DNA of 64,000 nt from contig NMRB01000672.1 in assembly GCA_002633025.1 (NCBI GenBank), positions 134,030 through 198,029 on the forward strand. Reading direction: 5' to 3'. Positions 62,301 to 64,000 of the stretch are shown piece after piece. The first letter of the stretch is position 1; every line of letters begins with the position of its first letter. Made by a program: the position numbers and the translations under genes. The notes under the pieces are model-generated. The model was not told the origin of the DNA, ran no database searches, and worked only from the letters and a program-made list of their open reading frames with translations. Source of the DNA: Notospermus geniculatus. Lineage: Eukaryota; Nemertea; Pilidiophora; Heteronemertea; Lineidae.

Positions 62301-63386
62301 AACGTCAATTTCACTTTTACATGTAACTTCAATATCAGTTACATTTCTAACATTAGTATCACTGTAACAACTCATGCATCTTTGAATGTTTACACGCTAC
62401 TAAAAATACCCCCTCCCTGACATTACGGCACCAACCCTACTGCCACAATCTCTTTGACTAAGGGAAACAATCAATAAAGGACTGGAACTCCAGGATTATC
62501 CCAGTAGAGAGACCTGGGACAGATATGAGTGGGCACAGCTAATATTTATAATAATATTCCTTGTTGCCATCAAAGGTGGAGGCTGGTTTATCAATCTGCA
62601 TCTCGTGTTAGCAAAAATAAGAGCATCGTGTTTGAAGTGCACTCTAGGGTCATAGAGTAGTAGGCATGTGACGTTTGACCATTCAAAGGAGAAATTATAT
62701 TGGCAAATCCTGGTAATGCTTTGATGGACAGAGGGATATACGTGTTGAACATTCAACTGGGCATACAAGAATTGTCTGAATATCTTAAGGTTAGATACAC
62801 TTGGATATGAAGATGTTGAAGTGTCATAAAAGAACTGCATGCTATATTGAATGAACATACTGTACTTTCACATCTCAGTGGTCAATTCATAATGTTAAGC
62901 ACGAGTGCCCACAACAATGCTTATGAGCAAAGACTACAACCGATTGGCTGTCACGGTTGATGCTTTCAAAGATTTAAACAATGAGTGTAGGCTAATCAAT
63001 AGGAACCAGTGACCAATGTGAAATCGATGGCATTTGGTCAGGACGTAAGGCCTTTTGTTCAACAATCATGACCTAATGCATGTCATTGGTCAACTTTGCA
63101 TAATGCACTCTACATGGGCTGAGCATGAACATTGTTGAGTGACCTCCCGATGTGAAAGTACAGTATATACATGTTGTAGATCCAACTTACAAATAACTTC
63201 TGTGGATCAGGAGAAATTGGTCGACTTGGAACTTCTGGTTGTGCCTTCTGTTGCAATTTAGTAATCTTCTCCAGGCTACGGGCTATCCTTGCCAACTCAG
63301 GACTTTTTGCTCTTTCTACTTTCTTGGGAGAGACATCTGCATAAAGACGTTCGACACTTTTTGCACTGCGAGTAGGACTTGTTGAT
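14289..63386 (-). CDS. Long coiled-coil protein (5' end outside the window)
   Basis: Unrecognised family. Twenty exons with AG/GT borders join in one frame, giving about 963 residues. In transcript order they are 63386-63191, 56754-56677, 54103-53991, 44826-44655, 42618-42454, 41831-41706, 38900-38722, 36374-36269, 36045-35887, 29502-29401, 29119-28937, 23539-23504, 18093-17962, 17822-17553, 17140-16952, 16640-16456, 16217-16112, 15667-15503, 14997-14839 and 14360-14289 (stop TGA). The first visible exon is a Ser/Pro/Lys-rich segment. Nearly all the rest is heptad-like, rich in Glu, Lys, Gln, Arg and Leu, with no enzyme motif or membrane segment. A short non-helical insert (LGVTPRK...SPSRSS) lies around the exon at 17553. 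The protein ends RSGARPYSAV. The composition suggests a rod-shaped centrosomal, ciliary or cytoskeletal protein, which is inference only. Exons 34418-34313 and 34090-33932 are a second copy of two of these exons and are excluded because they would break the frame. Confidence 0.85.
14461..14682. mobile_element. CGCGAAA-rich foldback element in the last intron
   Basis: TACTGTAAAGCA at the left end is the complement of TGCTTTACAGTA at the right end. The interior is built from repeated TTCGCG.CAGGAAATTTTCGCG words in both orientations. It lies between the last two exons of the coiled-coil gene. Confidence 0.75.
14839..14997 (-). CDS. Coiled-coil gene, penultimate exon
   Basis: Phase 0 to phase 0, 53 residues starting GYLDNANVLKDRAKQAELRA and ending GALTHQTK before GTATGT. 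Continuous heptad-like helix rich in Glu, Arg and Ala. Confidence 0.85.
15217..15360. mobile_element. MITE with TTCACTGACGTCAC inverted ends
   Basis: The left end GAGCTTCTTCACTGACGTCAC and the right end GTGACATCAAGTGAAGACCTC are inverted. The interior has GGCCATATTGGCC and TGACGTCAAAACTATCACAT, both also present in the longer relative at 23207-23426. Confidence 0.7.
15503..15667 (-). CDS. Coiled-coil gene exon
   Basis: 55 residues, phase 0 to 0, bounded by CCCATTTCAG and GTAAGTTGG. It contains the heptad block IKLLRHLQNRIKELRTENTS followed by a Ser/Thr-rich patch (STPDLTATSNNS) that interrupts the coil and may be a phosphorylation or flexible site. Confidence 0.85.
16112..16217 (-). CDS. Coiled-coil gene exon
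   Basis: Enters in phase 2 (completing a Lys codon) and leaves in phase 0. Encodes RIRDIKRVGKEKDKLNLHQQ and then a heptad ending EVTRLTQ. Confidence 0.85.
16456..16640 (-). CDS. Coiled-coil gene exon
   Basis: 61 codons plus two bases, ending at GAAAA|GTAAGT. Encodes EHLDEVTQLQRTANTDKG and NTWKEDVAEKFAKKFEDELR, one of the more distinctive blocks for a family search. Confidence 0.85.
16952..17140 (-). CDS. Coiled-coil gene exon
   Basis: 63 residues, phase 0 to 0, acceptor CTACCGGTAG and donor GTCAGT. Contains ACNDQLRNYVQEVKQDLEGQ and EKSRELEMLRERLIK. The acceptor lies inside a TACCGGTA palindrome, a word common in this genome. Confidence 0.85.
17553..17822 (-). CDS. Coiled-coil gene exon with non-helical insert
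   Basis: 90 residues, the longest visible exon, phase 0 to 0. It begins ENVKEIARLRETIARKDEEI, then IHEINEDCRKTAVILGVTPR and a basic Ser/Pro linker (SSKRDPSPSRSS). The linker separates the N- and C-terminal halves of the rod and could be a regulated hinge. Confidence 0.85.
17962..18093 (-). CDS. Coiled-coil gene exon
   Basis: 44 residues, phase 0 to 0, acceptor ATCCTTGTAG and donor GTATGT. Encodes ELEDQRQQNRHLYKDKLDSL followed by an Arg/Glu-rich heptad. Confidence 0.85.
19449..19769. repeat. Purine-rich tandem repeat (GGAGGACCAGCAATCGA type)
   Basis: About 320 bases of irregular tandem units near 17-18 bp built from GAGGAGGACCA and CAATCGA. The plus strand is strongly purine-rich (A/G), giving a marked strand asymmetry. 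Confidence 0.8.
20480..20677. repeat. 40-bp minisatellite
   Basis: About five copies of a near-40-base unit containing ACTGAAGCCAATGAAAAGTG and GAAAATGACTTGAAGA. Open frames across it on the minus strand are repeat artefacts. Confidence 0.85.
20798..21004 (-). CDS. Candidate alternative first exon (69 codons)
   Basis: An ATG-started open segment of 69 codons ends exactly at TTG|GTAGGT in phase 0, so it could splice in frame to the coiled-coil exon 18093-17962. It begins MKPPVDLNRRDRVRNRYGVG and later has FRRKWLKHDWMEDNDYIVDV and NLWKDVNAAL. The mixed hydrophobic/charged composition looks like real protein, not repeat DNA. It shares only a loose Leu-Trp-Lys near the donor with the shorter candidate exons at 29.8-32.1 kb. 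No family was recognised. Confidence 0.45.
21876..22406 (+). mobile_element. Fragment of the large palindromic element family
   Basis: About 530 bases nearly identical to the left arm at 57579-57905 (TAGTCCAGTAAA, then GACCCCAAACAAATTGCAAT) and, further in, to the complement of 59260-59460 (GAGGGCCGGCCAAAAATGGG). The copy stops exactly at the single n at 22407, so its truncation may be an assembly break. Confidence 0.8.
22407..22407. other. Single undetermined base, possible contig join
   Basis: One n lies at the abrupt end of a repeat copy. Two other single n (26313, 34469) mark duplicated contig ends, so this may be another join. Confidence 0.5.
22949..23206. repeat. 31-32 bp minisatellite (AACCAGGACTTGAATCAGCA)
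   Basis: About eight imperfect copies containing AACCAGGACTTGAATCAGCA and CTGTGCAAT, degenerating toward 23200. Directly followed by the MITE at 23207. Confidence 0.8.
23207..23426. mobile_element. MITE, longer relative of 15217-15360
   Basis: Inverted ends GAGGTTCTTCACTGATGTCAC and GTGACGTCACGTGAAGAACTTC. Shares the GCCATATTGGCC and CGTCAAAACTATCACATCATG blocks with the copy at 15217 but keeps about 75 bases missing there. Confidence 0.75.
23504..23539 (-). CDS. Coiled-coil gene micro-exon (36 nt)
   Basis: Acceptor TGGCAG and donor GTAAGCTGTG flank 12 codons, VENLEVLYFKVK, in phase 0 at both ends. It fits between LEKQIDLIKQ (exon at 28937) and ELEDQRQQ (exon at 17962) and continues the heptad pattern. 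Being a multiple of three, it can be skipped without frame change. Confidence 0.6.
24089..24643. mobile_element. DNA element with perfect 33-bp TIRs and target duplication
   Basis: CACGGACCTGTATACTGACG starts a 33-base terminal repeat whose exact complement ends at 24643. Flanks repeat GTGGCAG on both sides (7-bp target site duplication; an 8-bp GGTGGCAG is possible if the last terminal G is counted). The 555-bp interior has no transposase. TIR plus TSD length fits a non-autonomous hAT-like element, by inference. Confidence 0.85.
24903..25097 (-). CDS. Candidate exon ending PLM plus four residues at a donor
   Basis: A 65-codon open stretch reads into GTAAGTCTG in phase 0, in frame with the micro-exon at 23539. 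It includes SLDEEAEIFELSPFQSVWEE and ends INMDINGPLMRAFY. The only in-frame ATG is near the end (24938). A weak acceptor (TTTGAG) could open the exon at the left limit of the frame. The ending Pro-Leu-Met plus four residues matches the Pro-Leu-Trp plus four endings of the candidate first exons at 29.8, 31.1 and 32.0 kb, and the acidic LDEE stretch resembles the one at 31.2 kb. It may be an alternative first exon using an upstream or non-AUG start, or an internal exon. Confidence 0.4.
25936..26312. repeat. Direct duplicate, copy 1 (left contig end)
   Basis: About 377 bases from ATGAACAGTAGAAGAAATCA to ATGGAAAATGAA are repeated at 26419-26797 with only a few substitutions. Copy 1 stops at the single n at 26313. 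Confidence 0.9.
26313..26417. other. Single n followed by about 104 bases of foreign-looking GC-rich sequence
   Basis: After the n come repeated GAGCGGCGAGCGGC words and then GGCTCCGGGGGA. The segment is far richer in G+C than anything around it. It sits exactly between two near-identical flanks, so it is probably an artefact at the start of a contig or a fragment of an unrelated repeat. Confidence 0.7.
26419..26797. repeat. Direct duplicate, copy 2 (right contig start)
   Basis: Second copy of 25936-26312, about 99% identical, continuing on into unique sequence (GAAAATGAAAACCTTTCACA). Confidence 0.9.
28937..29119 (-). CDS. Coiled-coil gene exon
   Basis: 61 residues, phase 0 to 0, acceptor TTTGTTTCAG and donor GTAGGACAG. 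Contains KSWEAERDRLWKRELAKIGD and EREREISQHLEKQIDLIKQ, strongly heptad-like. Confidence 0.87.
29401..29502 (-). CDS. Coiled-coil gene exon
   Basis: 34 residues, phase 0 to 0, acceptor TTGTCCTTCCAG and donor GTGAGT. Encodes ARDEENQALREQIRQLEEAA and a polar end. Three of the candidate alternative first exons could splice directly to it. Confidence 0.87.
29594..29692 (-). mobile_element. tRNA-derived SINE fragment
   Basis: Minus-strand head of the same SINE family (TGGCAGAGTGATGCAATGGA ... CACCTCTGAGGTTCC); the tail is missing and the B box is decayed. Confidence 0.6.
29832..29921 (-). CDS. Candidate alternative first exon (30 codons)
   Basis: ATG opens 30 codons (MYGFNKPKPIYIRRPNLFRS, then HVEPLWWYAK) ending at AAG|GTAGGG in phase 0, in frame with the exon 29502-29401 just downstream. 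The end, Pro-Leu-Trp plus four residues before the donor, coincides exactly in position with the exons at 31137 and 31954. This makes a chance open frame unlikely. Confidence 0.5.
30665..30788. mobile_element. Foldback MITE with 26-bp inverted ends
   Basis: GACCGCACAGAAAGTCCGAT begins an end repeated in inverse form up to 30788 (ATCGGACTTTCTGTGCGGTC). About 124 bp in all, with no coding content. Confidence 0.85.
30806..30960 (-). mobile_element. tRNA-derived SINE copy
   Basis: Minus-strand head GGCTGTCAGAGTGGTGCAGT, B-box GGGTTCAATCCCTGG and tail complementary to GGGAGGAAACTGGGTTGC. One of the better preserved copies. Confidence 0.75.
31137..31223 (-). CDS. Candidate alternative first exon (29 codons)
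   Basis: ATG opens MDTYLLDLEEDETDPYYHSP then LYPLWKYIK, ending at AAG|GTAGGA in phase 0. The last block SPLYPLWKYIK closely matches SPLYPLWRHIE of the candidate at 31954-32058 at protein level, while the DNA has diverged at many third positions. That pattern is expected for conserved coding sequence. The acidic start followed by the aromatic block is not a transposon motif I know. It could begin an isoform that splices to the exon 29502-29401. Confidence 0.55.
31954..32058 (-). CDS. Candidate alternative first exon (35 codons)
   Basis: ATG opens MSKARVFHSEYSRNKCTELN, then PFWNSPLYPLWRHIE, ending at GAG|GTAACA in phase 0. Together with the exon 0.8 kb downstream (31137) it forms a diverged pair sharing SPLYPLW and the same spacing to the splice donor. 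It lies just outside the duplicated segment starting at 32371. The donor is weaker than the others. Confidence 0.5.
32885..33040 (-). mobile_element. tRNA-derived SINE copy (allelic partner at 34985-35140)
   Basis: Minus-strand head TGTCAGAGTGGCATAGTGGA, B-box region GGTTCAATCCCC and tail complement of CAGCAGGAGGAAACCAGAGT. The same insertion is present in both duplicate copies. Confidence 0.75.
33548..33666. mobile_element. Foldback MITE present only in duplicate copy 1
   Basis: A 119-bp element with inverted ends GCTGGTATTTATAAAAG and its near-complement ending TGAATACCAGC. CCATG flanks it on both sides (33543-33547, 33667-33671). The corresponding place in copy 2 (about 35632-35637) has a single CCATG and no insert. 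Confidence 0.9.
33932..34090 (-). CDS. Duplicate copy of coiled-coil exon 35887-36045
   Basis: Encodes the same 53 residues (EHTISQLRDQLYNEKQEALD onward) with about six nucleotide differences from the other copy, all synonymous. It cannot follow the other copy in one transcript, because the duplicated exon pair totals 265 nt and would shift the frame. Best read as the other allele. Confidence 0.8.
34112..34220 (-). mobile_element. tRNA-derived SINE fragment (allelic partner at 36067-36180)
   Basis: Minus-strand head GGGCTGTCAGAGTGGCGTAG, B-box GGTTCAATCCCTGC; lies between the two duplicated exons, about 20 bases from the 5' border of the exon 33932-34090. Confidence 0.7.
34313..34418 (-). 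CDS. Duplicate copy of coiled-coil exon 36269-36374
   Basis: 106 nt, apparently identical to the other copy, encoding NQVIELQTDLTREGELRDKE onward. It enters in phase 2 whereas the preceding exon of copy 2 (35887-36045) leaves in phase 0, so serial use of both copies is incompatible with one frame. Confidence 0.8.
34469..34469. other. Single n between the two 2-kb duplicates
   Basis: The n lies exactly where copy 1 ends and copy 2 begins. It marks a contig join lacking overlap removal. Confidence 0.9.
35887..36045 (-). CDS. Coiled-coil gene exon
   Basis: 53 residues, phase 0 to 0, acceptor CTCTTCCAG, donor GTAAGTACAC. Encodes EHTISQLRDQLYNEKQEALD and AERRDFMQRSESRLAEQLAQ, ending HHHELI. Identical protein in the duplicate at 33932. 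Confidence 0.87.
36269..36374 (-). CDS. Coiled-coil gene exon
   Basis: Enters in phase 2 (completing a Thr codon) and leaves in phase 0 at GTAAGC. Encodes NQVIELQTDLTREGELRDKE and KEMVSLAAEK. Joins LNLQLT of the exon at 38722. Confidence 0.87.
36638..36748. mobile_element. CAGGGGCGGATCC-ended MITE
   Basis: Begins CAGGCGCGGATCCAGAG and ends CTGGATCCGCCCCTG, an inverted pair of about 14 bases around a 110-bp element containing GGCACAGGGTGCCCCCTC. Same family as 3743-3943 and 42178-42325. Confidence 0.75.
38490..38665. repeat. GAGGACACC-type interspersed repeat (copy)
   Basis: Contains AGAACCTCCTTTAACGAACC, GAGGACACCTCTTAATTGAG and GGCAGTCCCAAAGGTGTCCT, the same vocabulary as 9125-9280 and 54150-54235. 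Confidence 0.6.
38722..38900 (-). CDS. Coiled-coil gene exon
   Basis: 59 codons plus two bases; acceptor CTCTCTTCAG, donor GTAAGTGATC. Contains no long ATG-led frame, so it is easily missed. Encodes EKNDDFEVMKTKLQNELQDL and QTIEETSQLRQELDEANNKV, ending in LNLQLT across the junction. Confidence 0.85.
39051..39203 (-). mobile_element. tRNA-derived SINE copy
   Basis: Tail side AGTAGGAGGAAACCGGAGTG, body GAGAGTCGCCCTCTCTATCA and tRNA-like head ending GCACCACTGGTTGTCA on the plus strand; the B-box region reads GGGTTTGATCC on the minus strand. Confidence 0.7.
40229..40432. mobile_element. Element with CCCTTTCGTTAC inverted ends
   Basis: TTAGCCCTTTCGTTAC at the left and GTAACGAAAGGGTTAA at the right enclose about 200 bases that include a GTGGGACCCG.TCACCGG direct repeat. 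A MITE with about 16-bp TIRs. Confidence 0.7.
40497..40612 (-). mobile_element. tRNA-derived SINE fragment
   Basis: Head CTGTCAGTACAGCCCAATGG and B-box GGGTTCGATCTC on the minus strand; tail partly lost. Confidence 0.65.
40903..41191. mobile_element. Foldback element rich in TGTTGTTG words
   Basis: Ends TAAGCAGAATCTACACGA and TCGTGTAGACTATGCTTA are inverted. Inner blocks CAACAACATCCAACTG and GTTGTATGATGTTGGA are also inverted, giving a nested palindrome of about 289 bp. Confidence 0.75.
41250..41402 (-). mobile_element. tRNA-derived SINE copy
   Basis: ACAGTAGGAGGAAACTGGAG tail side, CTCTCTATCACAGG body, and the tRNA-like head read as GTCAGAGTGGCATAGTGG on the minus strand. Confidence 0.75.
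41706..41831 (-). CDS. Coiled-coil gene exon
   Basis: 42 residues, phase 0 to 0, acceptor TTGGTTGTCAG, donor GTAAGATG. Encodes KLDTAMKRLDEVTTERGELS and EEKYAKDMREREDMIQ. Confidence 0.87.
42178..42325. mobile_element. CAGGGGCGGATCC-ended MITE
   Basis: Begins CAGGGGCGGATCGAGGATTT and ends GGGGGATCCGCACCTG. The GGGAAAAGAGGGGCGC word near the left end matches the family member at 36638-36748 in the opposite direction. Confidence 0.75.
42351..42451 (-). mobile_element. SINE fragment touching an exon border
   Basis: Minus-strand head GTCAGAGTGGCATAGTGGAA starts within a few bases of the splice donor of the exon 42454-42618 (donor GTGAGTCAGAGTGG). The B box reads GGTTTGATCCCC. The donor's downstream consensus positions are thus partly inside or next to SINE sequence. 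Confidence 0.7.
42454..42618 (-). CDS. Coiled-coil gene exon
   Basis: 55 residues, phase 0 to 0, acceptor TTTTATTGCAG, donor GTGAGT. Encodes CKRMMAERDVLQSEVSNKDA and TKEDLYNEQKKYRIRLDATE. Its donor abuts a SINE copy. Confidence 0.87.
42619..44654. other. 2-kb intron of the coiled-coil gene
   Basis: The first half shows nothing supportable. The second half contains the degenerate repeat at 43600-44220. Confidence 0.5.
43600..44220. repeat. Degenerate tandem repeat (AATCAGACAGGAT / AGACTGATGGTAG)
   Basis: About nine irregular repeats built from CAGAATCAGACAGGAT and ATCAGACTGATGGTAG, with variable spacers, 43600-44220. Old, diverged minisatellite. Confidence 0.7.
44655..44826 (-). CDS. Coiled-coil gene exon
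   Basis: Enters in phase 2 and leaves in phase 0; acceptor TTCTTCTTTCAG, donor GTTGGT. Encodes TELMLTEFKRDNAATELDEI and KRLRELDEQIKDHNDRLREF, ending EDIGMNPEE. Confidence 0.87.
46751..47125. repeat. 46-bp minisatellite, about 8 copies
   Basis: The unit contains CCAATGGCCAGACAATGATT and GCCAACTGAGGACATCCAAG, spaced every 46 bases. Since 46 is not a multiple of three, long minus-strand frames (161 and 122 codons) run through all phases of the unit; they are repeat artefacts, not genes. Confidence 0.92.
49556..49856. mobile_element. Element with TTAACACGTTGACTGCTGCC-type inverted ends
   Basis: TTAACACGTTGACTGCTGCC at the left end and GGCAGCGAACGTGTTAA at the right are inverted. The 300-bp interior has TATTCGTAGTTGCTGA and CTCGTAGTTGGCAATATGAA but no transposase. 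Confidence 0.65.
50293..50502 (-). CDS. Possible exon in large intron
   Basis: The frame beginning MNADTSRRTLMTPDNRNRIK and continuing HRKKLNGVPSPRSERK has a basic, low-complexity-free composition like the N-terminal head of a cytoskeletal protein. It is open upstream for about 20 more codons. A phase-0 donor GTCAGT follows at the codon for Phe in KTSAF. No convincing acceptor was found, so it would be another first exon. It may equally be chance. Confidence 0.25.
   Translation of the reverse strand: MNADTSRRTLMTPDNRNRIKHRKKLNGVPSPRSERKIIINFLYRLNFWAVNCAIALKTSAFVSPNGDPN
51229..51540. repeat. Pair of direct repeats (GGTCAYCTGACCATGGG)
   Basis: Two copies, from 51231 and 51420, share GGTCA.CTGACCATGGGCTA, GTACCAAGTTTGG.GT and GGTGGGCA.CA.GTGATCGCAAAA. 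An interspersed repeat present twice in succession. Confidence 0.7.
52053..52168. mobile_element. Foldback MITE
   Basis: CAACGAAAATTATCTTGAAC and AACTCAGGTTGAGCCACAAC at the left are mirrored by GTGGCTCAACCTGAGATCTT CGTTG at the right, about 116 bp overall. Confidence 0.75.
53991..54103 (-). CDS. Coiled-coil gene exon
   Basis: 37 codons plus two bases; acceptor CCAATTCCAG, donor GTTAGT. Encodes AVFKELRALSQSLQCKQVDA and ERFVKENRARCEDA, completed as Arg by the first base of the exon at 44826. Confidence 0.87.
55682..55794. mobile_element. Foldback MITE with CACGGTCAAATTTT.GATCAAA ends
   Basis: CACGGTCAAATTTTCGATCA at the left and TGATCAAAAATTTGACCGTG at the right are inverted with one or two mismatches; about 113 bp. 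Confidence 0.75.
56141..56210. repeat. 70-bp hairpin with 28-bp stem
   Basis: TTGTTGTCTGCTTGCTGAGT followed by TTCTTGTT pairs with the complement at 56183-56210 with a single mismatch around a 14-base loop. Miniature inverted repeat; in RNA it would form a stable hairpin. Confidence 0.85.
56677..56754 (-). CDS. Coiled-coil gene exon (78 nt)
   Basis: 26 residues, phase 0 to 0, acceptor TTCCCGTTACAG, donor GTGAGAACC. Encodes EQELKEKIIELEVLGDAVEE then AKQEKK; start of the continuous heptad region. Confidence 0.82.
56829..57155. repeat. 43-bp minisatellite
   Basis: About seven or eight copies of a unit containing CATTCATATTCTAGAATACA and GAGAAGAAACTTTTGG.GATC, with internal dyad TTCTAGAA and GGCGATCGCC. 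Copies differ at a few positions each. Confidence 0.88.
57579..59770. mobile_element. 2.2-kb palindromic (foldback) element
   Basis: The left arm from TAGTCCAGTAAA and the right arm ending TACTGGACTA are inverted copies over roughly 0.9-1 kb, with a centre near 58560-58800. Matching blocks include GACCCCAAACAAATTGCAAT, GCACTGGTACATTCAAGT, CCTTAAAGAACGG and GGGGAGACAAGTAGCTTTTC with their complements. Minus-strand frames inside (58117-58332; 58684-58917) look like decayed protein, including VIGEDTDLLILILMCHH. The element therefore seems to have captured gene fragments. A second copy of one end is at 21876-22406. Confidence 0.88.
58684..58917 (-). pseudogene. Decayed ORF fragment inside palindromic element
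   Basis: The frame reads FPCIHNLMGGEYSIKGVTHV then IGEDTDLLILILMCHHLKPD. A hydrophobic run behind a GEDTD acidic motif resembles metal-binding nuclease-like (PIN/FEN-type) cores of repetitive ORFs in invertebrate genomes, but the family is not certain. No start or stop context supports an intact gene. Confidence 0.35.
60888..61035 (+). mobile_element. tRNA-derived SINE copy, plus orientation
   Basis: Head TGTCAGAGCAGTGCAGTGGA, B-box GGGTTCAAATCCCAG, then CATCCTTCATGTGATAGAGA and a tail TTTTCCCCAGACATGTCAGT. The only clear copy on the plus strand in this window. Confidence 0.75.
62019..62365. repeat. 24-bp minisatellite, about 14 copies
   Basis: The unit TATCAATTGCACTTCTAACT plus TCAG recurs every 24 bases. 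As 24 is a multiple of three, both strands have open 8-residue repeats (SINCTSNF and VQLILKLE types). Nothing suggests that these are translated. Copies decay toward 62365. Confidence 0.88.
63191..63386 (-). CDS. Coiled-coil gene, first visible exon
   Basis: 196 nt, entering in phase 2 and leaving in phase 0; acceptor TGTGTTCCAG, donor GTAAGTTGG. It encodes a Ser/Pro/Lys-rich head: STSPTRSAKSVERLYADVSP, then KSPELARIARSLEKITKLQQ and RPISPDPQKLF. Several Ser-Pro pairs suggest proline-directed phosphorylation. It precedes the coiled-coil rod. Confidence 0.85.
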
Positions 63387-64000
63387 CTGGAACACAGAAT
63401 GCTCAGTTGGATTGAAAGATATAAATTTAACTCTGGATAGATTCCGATGTGGCACCACAGGGGCAGCATCAGAAGTGGAAGGGTTATCAACACACATAAC
63501 TTGGACCTATTTGCAGTCCTGACTGACTGAGCAAGGTGGACCACAAACCACATCTCATGAGTACACCCGAGAGAGCCAACAGATGCAAGCTTCTTACATC
63601 TTCACAGCAAAAGCCCTCCAAGAACCAACGGAAGCTACACAACCATTTTGCCATGAAGATTCAGTATGACATTTCCCTCTGATTTGATTAGTCCTTTGTC
63701 ATCAATGATAAGGACAGATGAATCAAACTGTGTAACTCAATTGACATTTCCAGATGTTGATTCAGGATCAAAAACTGATGTCACAAGAAGTTCATCACGT
63801 TATGTAAAAGTCATATGATATTTTTACCACTAATTGGATGTGCTGTGGTAACAGGATACTGCAAATCCCAACAGTGATTAGTGGACAATGAAAAACAACA
63901 GTACATCCATTCAAATGACGTGGAAAAGAAGGTGACGCCATAATATTGTAAACAAGTTCATAAGGTTGTCAAAAGTGCAAAGCCTTGGGTCAATTCTTGT
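63387..64000. other. Intron sequence up to the right edge
   Basis: No exon with compatible phase was found; the preceding exon of the coiled-coil gene must lie beyond 64000. Confidence 0.5.

Larger units (their letters stand above)
56755..63190. other. 6.4-kb intron of the coiled-coil gene
   Basis: Contains a 43-bp minisatellite (56829-57155), the 2.2-kb palindromic element (57579-59770), a plus-oriented SINE (60888-61035) and a 24-bp minisatellite (62019-62365). No exon could be supported in the remaining sequence. Confidence 0.6.

Noticed and set aside
62103-62420. 105-codon plus-strand ORF of SINCTSNF repeats
   Set aside because: Generated by the 24-bp minisatellite with no start context, splice sites or conservation clue.

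Overview
The window is animal nuclear DNA: short exons (36-270 nt) with GT-AG introns, long repeat-filled introns, polyadenylation signals and no bacterial-style operons. Gene content and repeat style fit a highly heterozygous marine invertebrate, possibly a non-vertebrate deuterostome such as a hemichordate or echinoderm. The species cannot be fixed from the sequence alone. Short palindromic words such as TACCGGTA and AGGCCT, and many small foldback elements, recur throughout.

Layout. (1) 1-968: AT-rich repeat DNA. (2) 969-2942, + strand: the last four coding exons of a mitochondrial ribosomal protein L24 gene; its 5' part lies outside the window. (3) 4281-9459, + strand: a complete 13-exon RAD9 checkpoint-clamp gene, reconstructed in one continuous reading frame of 462 residues. 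(4) About 9.8-14.3 kb: repeat-rich intergenic DNA with a 170-base assembly gap. (5) 14289-63386, - strand: one large gene for an all-alpha coiled-coil protein. Twenty exons join in phase to give about 963 residues ending in a clear stop. Its 5' end lies beyond the right edge. The family was not recognised; a structural, centrosomal or cytoskeletal type of protein is the natural guess.

Main observations. Inside the coiled-coil gene's introns are four short open exons that each end, at a phase-0 splice donor, with Pro-Leu-(Trp or Met) plus exactly four residues. Three begin with ATG. They look like a family of alternative first exons giving N-terminally truncated isoforms. A fifth ATG exon at 21.0 kb may belong with them.

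Two segments (32371-34468/34470-36424 and about 25936-26312/26419-26797) are direct duplications that meet at a single n. The first pair carries the same two coding exons, and using both copies would shift the frame. These are therefore best read as unmerged allelic contig ends, not real tandem duplications. One of the two alleles carries a 119-bp foldback element with a 5-bp target duplication, and the other shows the empty site.

The introns also hold a 2.2-kb palindromic element (57579-59770) with a relative at 21.9 kb, a tRNA-derived SINE family, at least three copies of a CAGGGGCGGATCC-ended MITE, many other foldback elements and several minisatellites.
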